Assembly (NCBI GenBank): GCA_030428825.1
Contig: JAUIEL010000218.1
Coordinates: 1-9,809, forward strand
Origin: a bacterium
GTDB taxonomy: Bacteria > Planctomycetota > B15-G4 > JADJEK01
Direction: 5' to 3'
Length of the DNA stretch: 9,809 nt
The position numbers and the translations under genes were made by a program. Under the pieces are notes generated by a model. The model was not told the DNA's origin. It did not search any database and worked only from the letters and a program-made list of their open reading frames with translations. Each line of letters opens with the position of its first letter. The stretch's first letter is position 1. Positions 1-5,331 of the stretch are shown here, piece by piece.

Positions 1-736
1 CCGGGCCGCCGGCGGCGACGGCGAGCCCGACCCCGCCCGCGAGGCCGAGCAGCAGCGGCGCGTCGACGACCCGCCCCGGCGTGACGCCCCGCGCGAAGAG
101 GGCGGCCGCGACGAGGCCGGCCAGCGCGGCCACGGCGGCGCCTCGGCTCTCGGACGCCACCACGCCCGCCGTCGAGAGGACGAGCGCGGCGCCGGCGAGG
201 AGACGGTCCGTCCCGCGCGCGCCGGCGACGAGGACCGCGGCCAGCGCGACGAGGGGGGCGAGGAACTCGCCGGTCAGGTTCGTGTTGCCGAACGTCGCCA
301 CCGCGGCGTCGGCGCCGTCGACGTCGCGGAACGGGAAGTCGACGCCCGTCTTCTGCGCGACCGCCAGCCCGCCGATCACCGCCCCGGCGCCGAGCAGGGC
401 GCGGGGGACGCGGAGCGGGAACGACCAGGCGTCCTCGTGCGCGGCGATCGCGGCGAGGAGGAGGAGGAGGAGGGTCGCCGTCGATCGGACCGCGGCGGGG
501 AGGTGGGGCGGGCCGAGCGCGGTCGCGATCAGCGAGACCGCGAAGACGGCGGCGAGCGCGACGAGCGGTCCGGGGAGCGGCGCGGCCGCGGCGCGCCGGA
601 GCGTCCCCGCCCACGCCGAAGGGAGGAGGAGGAGCGACCCGAGCCCGAGGAGGACGCCGACCTTCAGGTGCGGCTGCTCGAACGCCATCGGTTCGACGAA
701 CAGCGTCACCAGCCAGAAGAGGAGCACGACCGTCAT
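1..736 (-). CDS. O-antigen ligase/polymerase-like membrane protein, N-terminal 245 codons (runs off window edge)
   Basis: No stop codon occurs in this frame before the left edge, so the protein is cut off after 245 codons. It reads as a polytopic inner-membrane protein with hydrophobic stretches at roughly residues 3-14, 25-39, 56-73, 87-99, 112-127, 158-171, 178-194 and 199-214. Two short motifs point to the Wzy_C/WaaL-type family: TFGNTNLTGEFLAPL at about 148-162, resembling the family's 'GNPNFLAGYL' segment, and SESRGAAVAALAGL at about 195-208, resembling its '(T)SRGA' segment. Members of this family transfer or polymerise lipid-linked glycans on the periplasmic side. The catalytic periplasmic loop would lie beyond the window, so ligase, polymerase and protein-glycosyltransferase roles cannot be separated. 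ATG at 736-734 is the first plausible start; its ribosome binding site is weak. Codon use is as GC3-rich as in the other genes. The family call is moderately sure from motif memory only. Confidence 0.72.
   Translation of the reverse strand, partial: MTVVLLFWLVTLFVEPMAFEQPHLKVGVLLGLGSLLLLPSAWAGTLRRAAAAPLPGPLVALAAVFAVSLIATALGPPHLPAAVRSTATLLLLLLAAIAAHEDAWSFPLRVPRALLGAGAVIGGLAVAQKTGVDFPFRDVDGADAAVATFGNTNLTGEFLAPLVALAAVLVAGARGTDRLLAGAALVLSTAGVVASESRGAAVAALAGLVAAALFARGVTPGRVVDAPLLLGLAGGVGLAVAAGGP
455..472. repeat. (GAG)6 trinucleotide tract inside the O-antigen ligase-like gene
   Basis: Six uninterrupted GAG units on the plus strand are six CTC leucine codons (residues 89-94) in the minus-strand membrane protein. 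They lie in a transmembrane segment. Because the unit is 3 nt, slippage would lengthen or shorten the helix without breaking the frame. Confidence 0.8.
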
Positions 737-782
737 GCGGCCCAGCCTACGCGGAGGGACCGCCGGCGCGAGGCGTCGACCC

Positions 783-805
783 GAGGCGCCGGGAGGGGGC
801 GCCTC
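783..805 (-). terminator. Hairpin between kinase and ligase-like gene (possible terminator, no T-run)
   Basis: A perfect 8-bp inverted repeat, gaggcgcc (783-790) and ggcgcctc (798-805), encloses a 7-nt loop. It begins 10 nt past the histidine kinase stop codon in the direction of minus-strand transcription. No U-tract follows, so it could be a Rho-assisted terminator, an attenuating or stabilising hairpin, or chance in GC-rich DNA. If it terminates, the downstream membrane-protein gene needs its own promoter, and I found no convincing one in the 78-bp gap. Confidence 0.35.
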
Positions 806-814
806 CGGCGCGTC

Positions 815-2143
815 TCAGGAGACCCGGGCGGGGACGGGGAGCGTGAAGGAGAAGCGGCTCCCGCCCGTGGCGCGCGGCTCGACCCAGAGGAGTCCGCCGT
901 GGTGCTGGACGATCTCGCGGCTGATCGGGAGGCCGAGCCCGGTGCCGCGCGGCGCGTCGCCGTCCGGCTGGCGGGCCTGGTGGAACTTCTCGAAGATCCG
1001 CTCCCGGTCCTCCTCCGGGACCCCCGGCCCCTCGTCCTCGACGTCGATCCGGAGCTGGCCGTCGTCGACCCCGACCCGGACGTCGATCCGCCCCTGTTCC
1101 GGCGAGAACTTCAGGGCGTTCGAGACGAGGTTCGTGAGGACCTGATGGAGGCGATCGCGGTCCGCCTCGACCGTCGGGAGCTCGTCGCGGACGTGCGCGA
1201 ACAGCTCCACGCCGTTCTGGCGGGCCAGGGACGACGCGCTCCGGAGGACGGTCTCGACGAGCGGGCCGAGCTCGACGCGGGTCATGCGCCACTCCGCGGA
1301 CCCGGACTCGATCTTGGTCAGGTCGAGGAGGTCGTTCACCAGGCGCGACAGCCGCTCGCTCTCCTCGTGGATGATCGAGAGGAACTCCCGCATCGTCGTC
1401 GGGTCCTCGTTCTCGTAGTTCAGGAGGATCTCCGAGAACGAGCGGATCGACGAGAGCGGCGTCCGGAACTCATGCGACACGGACGAGAGGAACGCGTCCT
1501 TCTGGCGGTCGATCTCCTGCAGCTTCGCGTACGCCTCGGCGAGGTCCTCCGACGTCGGGTCGTCGTCGCCGCCGCCGCTCGCGCGGACGGGAGGCGGTCC
1601 GGGCACGTCGGGGCGCCGCCGCCGGACGAGGAGCCCGAGGCCGCCCGCGAGGAGCAGCACGCCGATCCACGGCGCGGCGGCCGATCGCGCCGGCCGGAGC
1701 GGGGCGCGGAGCCGCGCGGCGTCGAGGGTCGCGACGAGCCGGCGGGCGGGCGGCCCGTCCGACGTCACCACGAGGGAGAGCCTGTCCCCGGAGGAGAGGT
1801 CGGTCGCGTCGTCGCGGCGGGTGTGCGCGACGGGACGACCTTTCTCGTCCTCCAGGGCCAGGGCCGTCAGGTCGAGCGCGTCGAGCCGGTGCGCGAGGAT
1901 CCTCTCGGCCTCCTCGGGCGTCGACCCGGCGAGCTCGGGCAGCGTCCGGGCGAGTGCGTCCCGCACCCGCTCCCCTTCGGCGTGGACGGCGGCGAGCGGA
2001 TCCTCCGGCACCGGCGACCCGTGGCGCTCCAGGAGCGTCACCGTCAGGGCGACGACGCCTCCGAAACACAGCAGGGCCCCGAGGGGGACCCGCCGCTCCG
2101 CGGGCCGAATCGATGCCATAGGGGGGGAGGCCCTCTCCACCAT
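815..2143 (-). CDS. Membrane-bound sensor histidine kinase
   Basis: This 442-aa protein is a class I sensor kinase that autophosphorylates on histidine and would pass phosphate to a response regulator. A first transmembrane helix spans about residues 20-38. An extracytoplasmic sensor region of about 120 residues (39-157) with no recognised domain follows, then a second helix at about 158-173 and an acidic, Gly-rich linker. The dimerisation/phosphoacceptor helix holds SHEFRTPLSSIRSFSE, with His224 as the expected phosphorylation site. The ATPase domain shows the N box (Asn342 in TNLVSNALKF), the G1 box DEGPG at 370-374 and the G2 box GTGLGL at 400-405. No HAMP or PAS domain is evident. No response regulator lies beside it in the window, so its partner is unknown. 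ATG at 2119 (residue 9) is an alternative start: GGAGAGG lies 12 nt upstream of it, whereas the first ATG has no clear ribosome binding site. Confidence 0.93.
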   Translation of the reverse strand: MVERASPPMASIRPAERRVPLGALLCFGGVVALTVTLLERHGSPVPEDPLAAVHAEGERVRDALARTLPELAGSTPEEAERILAHRLDALDLTALALEDEKGRPVAHTRRDDATDLSSGDRLSLVVTSDGPPARRLVATLDAARLRAPLRPARSAAAPWIGVLLLAGGLGLLVRRRRPDVPGPPPVRASGGGDDDPTSEDLAEAYAKLQEIDRQKDAFLSSVSHEFRTPLSSIRSFSEILLNYENEDPTTMREFLSIIHEESERLSRLVNDLLDLTKIESGSAEWRMTRVELGPLVETVLRSASSLARQNGVELFAHVRDELPTVEADRDRLHQVLTNLVSNALKFSPEQGRIDVRVGVDDGQLRIDVEDEGPGVPEEDRERIFEKFHQARQPDGDAPRGTGLGLPISREIVQHHGGLLWVEPRATGGSRFSFTLPVPARVS

Positions 2144-2281
2144 CCGAGCCAGGGGACCCGAGACTCATCGTCACGGTGGGGGCGTCGACTTGACGCGGCG
2201 TCGGCGCCGTGTCGCGCGGACGAAACGCGGCGTGGAAAGTCCGGAGGATGGAAGAGCTTCGGGAGAAGGGGCTTCCGGCGG
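2144..2281. other. 138-bp gap between ftsY and the histidine kinase gene
   Basis: I see no reading frame with the local codon bias here and no convincing sigma70 promoter on the minus strand. The ftsY-proximal end holds a hairpin, listed separately. The kinase may have an unrecognised promoter here or depend on read-through. Confidence 0.5.
2250..2276 (-). terminator. Two-part hairpin just downstream of ftsY (possible terminator)
   Basis: GGAAG (2250-2254) pairs with CTTCC (2272-2276). Inside it CTTC (2257-2260) pairs with GAAG (2265-2268) around a GGGA tetraloop, with a small internal loop between the stems. It starts about 5 nt after the ftsY stop on the transcribed strand. Only a short T stretch occurs some distance downstream, so intrinsic termination is uncertain. 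Its position at the end of the tight gene cluster fits an operon end. Confidence 0.33.
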
Positions 2282-3187
2282 TCAGGTCCCCTCGAACATC
2301 GACCGGGAGAAATCATCCGGGTCGAACACCTCGACGTCCTCGGCCTGCTCCCCGAGCCCCACGAACTTCACGGGGACGCCGACCCGCTCCCGGATCGCGA
2401 CCGCCGCGCCCCCCTTCGCCGACCCGTCGAGCTTCGCCAGGAAGATGCCGGTCACCTCGACCGCCGCCTTGAACCGCTCCGCCTGCTGGACCGCGTTCTG
2501 GCCGGTCGTGGCGTCGAGGACCATCAGCACCTCGTGCGGCGCCCCCTCGATCTGCCGGGCGAGCGTCCGGTTGATCTTCTCGAGCTCCTTCATGAGCCCC
2601 TCCTGGGTGTGGAGGCGCCCGGCCGTGTCGACGAGCAGGACGTCGGCCCCCTGCTCGCGCGCCGTCTTCGCGGCGTCGAAGGCGACCGACGCCGGGTCCG
2701 CGCCGGGGTTCCCCTTCACCAGCGTCGCCCCGACCCGGTCGGCCCAGATCCCGAGCTGCTCGACCGCCGCCGCCCGGAACGTGTCGCACGCGCCGACCAC
2801 CACCTTCTTCCCCTCGCCGACGAGGAGGCGGGAGAGCTTGGCGATCGACGTCGTCTTCCCGCAGCCGTTCACGCCGACCACGAGGACGACGGTCGGACCG
2901 GAGGTCGCGGTCCGGATCGGCGCCGAGTCGCCGAGGCGAGCCCGGATCTCGCGCTGCAGGAAGGCGTAGACGTCGTCGGTCGTCTTCACCTCGCGCCGCT
3001 TCCAGGCCCGGCGCGCGTCCTCGATGATCGCGGTCCCGGTCGAGCCGAGATCGGCGGTGTAGAGCGCCTCCTCCAGGTCGTCGAGGAGTCGGTCGTCGAG
3101 GTCGCGACCGATCGAGAGGACGGCGGTCAGCCCCTCCTTCAGCTTGTCGCGGGTCTTCTTCAGCCCTTCGCGGAGTCGCTTGAACAT
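2282..3187 (-). CDS. ftsY: Signal recognition particle receptor FtsY
   Basis: FtsY is the membrane-associated SRP GTPase that pairs with Ffh to deliver ribosome-nascent-chain complexes to the Sec translocon. The 301-aa sequence is an NG domain: an N-terminal helical part beginning with the basic amphipathic MFKRLREGLKK, then the GTPase. Visible motifs are the P-loop GVNGCGKTT (105-113), DTFRAAA (135-141), DTAGR (187-191), the base-recognition motif as AKLDG (251-255) followed by SAKGG, and GLGE (277-280). The long acidic A domain of E. coli FtsY is absent, as in many other bacteria, so membrane binding would rely on the first amphipathic helix. Most FtsY proteins have TKLDG where this one has AKLDG. 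The start codon shares one base with the nusB stop (TGATG), which implies translational coupling. Identification is very secure. Confidence 0.97.
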   Translation of the reverse strand: MFKRLREGLKKTRDKLKEGLTAVLSIGRDLDDRLLDDLEEALYTADLGSTGTAIIEDARRAWKRREVKTTDDVYAFLQREIRARLGDSAPIRTATSGPTVVLVVGVNGCGKTTSIAKLSRLLVGEGKKVVVGACDTFRAAAVEQLGIWADRVGATLVKGNPGADPASVAFDAAKTAREQGADVLLVDTAGRLHTQEGLMKELEKINRTLARQIEGAPHEVLMVLDATTGQNAVQQAERFKAAVEVTGIFLAKLDGSAKGGAAVAIRERVGVPVKFVGLGEQAEDVEVFDPDDFSRSMFEGT

Positions 3188-3729
3188 CAGCCGTCCTTCG
3201 GGTCGCCGTCGAGCTCGTCGTCGTCCGCGCCGTCGATCGCGCCGGCGAGCGGTTCGGCGGTCTCGCCCTCCGGCTCGGCCGCGCTCCCCTCGGGCCGCGG
3301 GCCCCGGGCGTCCCGCGCGATGCCGGCGTCGCGGCGGACCGAGTCGAGGACGCCGTTCACGAACCCGCCCGAGCGCGCGGTCGAGAACCGCTTCGCCAGC
3401 TCGATCGCCTCGTTGATCGTCACCTGCGGCGGGATGTCCGGCCGGAACAGCAGCTCGTACGTCGCCATCCGGAGCACGTTCCGGTCGACCACGGCGAGGC
3501 GGGCGAGGTCCCAGTTCCGGGCGTTCCGGCGGATCTCGGCGTCGATCTCCTTCCGGTGCCGGTTCGTGCCGTGGACCAGGCCGAGCGCGAACAGGTAGAT
3601 CGTGTCGTCGTCGGTCTGGAGGCGGAGGAAGCGGTCGACGTCGAGCGTCCGCCCGTCCTCGCGCACGTCCTCGGCGTAGAGCTGCTGCAGGGCGAGCTCG
3701 CGCGCCCTCGTCCGCTTGCGCACGGCCAC
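3187..3729 (-). CDS. nusB: Transcription antitermination factor NusB
   Basis: NusB binds boxA RNA with S10 (NusE) to support antitermination and rRNA operon processing in the cytoplasm. The 180-aa protein shows the all-helical NusB fold signature: RARELALQQLY at the N terminus, then RMATYELLF at about 87-95, INEAIELAKRFS at about 105-116 and GGFVNGVLDSV at about 121-131. The recognised domain ends near residue 138. The remaining ~40 residues are a Glu/Asp/Ala/Gly/Pro-rich, probably disordered acidic tail that usual NusB proteins (about 130-150 aa) lack. The start is GTG at 3729-3727, 2 nt after the ribH stop; a second GTG two codons later is equally possible. Placement between ribH and ftsY with almost no spacing indicates one transcript. 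The ribH-nusB pairing is widespread in bacteria. Confidence 0.95.
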   Translation of the reverse strand: MAVRKRTRARELALQQLYAEDVREDGRTLDVDRFLRLQTDDDTIYLFALGLVHGTNRHRKEIDAEIRRNARNWDLARLAVVDRNVLRMATYELLFRPDIPPQVTINEAIELAKRFSTARSGGFVNGVLDSVRRDAGIARDARGPRPEGSAAEPEGETAEPLAGAIDGADDDELDGDPKDG

Positions 3730-3731
3730 GG

Positions 3732-4220
3732 TCAGTCTCCGACGAGGCTCTTGAGGGCGGCGACGCTCTCGAGGACGGCGTCGACCGTCTCGCGTCCCTT
3801 GTCGCCGACGTCGCCGCCGGCCCGGGCGTACGCCTGTTCGAGCGTGTCGACGGTCAGGACGCCGAACCCGATCGGCACGCCGGTCTCGAGCGACGCCTGC
3901 TGCAGGCCGCTGCTGACCCCGCCGCAGACCCAGTCGTAGTGGTCGGTCTCGCCGCGCACGACGCAGCCGAGGCAGACCACGGCGTCGACGTCGTCTCGGT
4001 CGGCGGCCGCCAGCGCGAGGAGCGGCAGCTCGAACGCGCCCGGCGCGGTCACCACGCGGACGTCCTCGTCCCTCACCCCGCGGCGGGAGAGCTCGGCCCG
4101 CGCGCCCGCGAGCAGGCGGGACGTCACGTCGTCGTGGTAGCGCGAGACGACGATCGCGACGCCGAGCCCCTCGCCCGACGCCTCGCCCTCGCGTTCGCCC
4201 GGTCGTCCTTCCGCGGTCAT
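3732..4220 (-). CDS. ribH: 6,7-dimethyl-8-ribityllumazine synthase (riboflavin synthase beta chain)
   Basis: RibH condenses 5-amino-6-ribitylamino-uracil with 3,4-dihydroxy-2-butanone 4-phosphate to give lumazine, the penultimate step of riboflavin synthesis. The 162-aa length fits the family. Motifs are SRYHDDVTSRLLAGA (26-40) with the substrate-stacking aromatic as Tyr28, APGAFELPL (59-67), CLGCVVRGETDHYDWV (83-98) with the presumed catalytic His94, and GVLTVDTLEQAYARAG (120-135). The first ~18 residues are a charged, Glu/Gly-rich extension before the first beta strand. ATG at 4220 lies 7 nt past the stop of the upstream protease gene. No strong ribosome binding site is visible, so coupling to protease translation is plausible. 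No other rib gene is in the window. Confidence 0.96.
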   Translation of the reverse strand: MTAEGRPGEREGEASGEGLGVAIVVSRYHDDVTSRLLAGARAELSRRGVRDEDVRVVTAPGAFELPLLALAAADRDDVDAVVCLGCVVRGETDHYDWVCGGVSSGLQQASLETGVPIGFGVLTVDTLEQAYARAGGDVGDKGRETVDAVLESVAALKSLVGD

Positions 4221-4227
4221 CGGCGGC

Positions 4228-5172
4228 TCAGTTCTGCGGCGACGTCTTCGGACGGCGCGGCGGCGGGAGGTACCGGTACCCCGAGTTCGGGTTGTCCCGG
4301 TCGTAGGCGAACGCCTCGCGGTTCTCGATGAAGTGCTTCACGTAGTCGACGGGGATCGCGAAGTTCAGCCCCTCGGAGAAGAGCCGCTTCCAGGAGTTCA
4401 CGCCGATCACCTCGCCCTTCGTGTTGAAGAGCGGGCCGCCGGAGTTCCCGGGGTTCACCGCCGCGTCGATCTGGATGTACACCTTCCCGTCCGCGGCCCG
4501 GTTCTTGATCGAGACGATCCCCTCGCTGACCGAGCGCTCGAGTCCCTGCGGCGCGCCGACCACGAAGACCTGCGAGCCGACCTCGACCTCCTCCATCCGG
4601 CCGAGCGGGACGGTCTGGAGGGTGACGTCCTCGAGCTCCGACGCGTCGATCCGGAGGAGCGCGAGGTCGATGAACGGGTTGACCGCGAGGATCTTCACCT
4701 TGTCGAACGTCCGCTTCTCGAACTGCGTGCCGACCTTCTCGTACACGGTCACCGAGACGTCGATCTCCCCCTGGACGACGTGGGCGTTCGTCACGATCGT
4801 GCCGTTCTCGTGGACGATGAAGCCCGAACCGAGCGCGCCCGGCACCTTGATCAGCACGACCCCCTCGCCGAACCGCTCGACCGCCGCCTTCACGCCGAGC
4901 TCGGGGAGGTCGCCCTCCCACCAGAGGCCGGTCTGCTCGACGGCGCCGGCGTCGGGCGCCTGCTCGCCGTCGGTCGCCTCGGCGATCCGCTCCTCGACGT
5001 TCGCCTTCGGCAGCTCGACGATCGTGAACCCGATGTCGACGAAGACGCTGTCGGCGGTCTCCTTCAGCACGTCGCCGCGCACGACCTTCCCGTCCCGGAG
5101 ACGGAACTCGTCGGCGGCGGCGGACGCCGCCAGAAGGAGGGCGGCGGCGAGGGTCGAACGGACGGGACGCAT
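4228..5172 (-). CDS. Secreted trypsin-like serine protease (S1C, HtrA/DegP-like) without PDZ
   Basis: This 314-aa protein begins with a signal peptide (residues 1-20, MRPVRSTLAAALLLAASAAA). A small domain follows at about 21-64, reading like a short SH3/LSm-type barrel ('FRLRDGKVVRGDV...VDIGFTIVELPKANV'). The protease domain covers about 95-285. The catalytic triad is visible as His131 in TNAHVV, Asp169 in FIDLALLRI and Ser244 in NPGNSGGPL; GSGFIV (115-120) and ALGSG precede it as in DegP-type enzymes. The end is a Pro/Arg-rich tail, with no PDZ domain, unlike DegP/DegS/HtrA. The likely role is cleavage of envelope or periplasmic proteins; the substrate is unknown. ATG at 5172 is preferred over ATGs at 5208 and 5205 because GGGAG lies about 7 nt upstream, the signal peptide then starts cleanly, and the upstream ATGs fall inside the -10 element. 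It is the first gene of the ribH-nusB-ftsY cluster. Confidence 0.9.
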   Translation of the reverse strand: MRPVRSTLAAALLLAASAAADEFRLRDGKVVRGDVLKETADSVFVDIGFTIVELPKANVEERIAEATDGEQAPDAGAVEQTGLWWEGDLPELGVKAAVERFGEGVVLIKVPGALGSGFIVHENGTIVTNAHVVQGEIDVSVTVYEKVGTQFEKRTFDKVKILAVNPFIDLALLRIDASELEDVTLQTVPLGRMEEVEVGSQVFVVGAPQGLERSVSEGIVSIKNRAADGKVYIQIDAAVNPGNSGGPLFNTKGEVIGVNSWKRLFSEGLNFAIPVDYVKHFIENREAFAYDRDNPNSGYRYLPPPRRPKTSPQN

Positions 5173-5185
5173 GGCGATCTCCCGG
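5164..5185 (-). promoter_or_regulatory. Ribosome binding site that fixes the protease start
   Basis: On the minus strand CCGGGAGATCGCC precedes the ATG at 5172-5170, placing GGGAG at a standard distance. The in-frame ATG codons at 5208 and 5205 have no purine-rich sequence before them. This favours the shorter protein with an N-terminal signal peptide. Confidence 0.65.
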
Positions 5186-5203
5186 ATCGAGGCGAACCGT
5201 TCC

Positions 5204-5231
5204 ATCATAGGGCGGCGTCGGTGCGTGTAAA
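5204..5231 (-). promoter_or_regulatory. Sigma70-type promoter for the protease-ribH-nusB-ftsY cluster
   Basis: The -35 element TTTACA (5231-5226) and the -10 element TATGAT (5209-5204) each match five of six consensus bases and are separated by 16 bp. Such AT-rich hexamers stand out in this GC-rich sequence. Transcription would begin near 5197, leaving a leader of about 25 nt before the ATG at 5172. Neither promoter activity nor sigma factor identity is proven. Confidence 0.7.
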
Positions 5232-5265
5232 GGAAGGGGCCCCCGGGCCGGTCCCCGGTCGCGGG

Positions 5266-5294
5266 TGGGCAATCGGCCGGTCGACGGCTAGACT
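5266..5294 (+). promoter_or_regulatory. Weak candidate promoter for the FG-GAP gene
   Basis: TGGGCA (5266-5271) and TAGACT (5289-5294) are spaced by 17 bp and each match four of six sigma70 consensus bases. A start near 5301 would give a leader of about 30 nt with GGAAGG (5315-5320) as the ribosome binding site before ATG 5332. It is divergent from the stronger promoter at 5231-5204; the -35 elements are about 35 bp apart, so a shared regulator could act on both. Confidence 0.4.
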
Positions 5295-5331
5295 CGCCCG
5301 ACTCGACGAACCCCGGAAGGCCGACGACGAC

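Noticed and set aside
2231..2245. GGAAAGTCCGG, resembling a conserved block of RNase P RNA
   Set aside because: Only about 138 bp of gene-free sequence surrounds it, and none of the other conserved RNase P elements are present.
437..3598. Very long Arg/Glu-rich open frame on the plus strand antisense to the kinase, ftsY and nusB
   Set aside because: It mirrors the GC-biased codons of the real minus-strand genes, has no recognisable domain, and would lie on top of three secure genes.
3732..4220. RibH has SRYH instead of the frequent RFN at the substrate-stacking site
   Set aside because: The aromatic residue is kept, and aromatic-His pairs occur in other lumazine synthases, so it is not a clear defect.
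4269..4280. Perfect 12-bp palindrome GGTACCGGTACC
   Set aside because: It is explained by the coding sequence for Tyr-Arg-Tyr near the protease C terminus, and no second copy was noticed.
4333..5331. Upstream in-frame extension of the propeller gene, antisense to the protease
   Set aside because: The protease has an intact catalytic triad on the other strand, and a ribosome binding site precedes ATG 5332.
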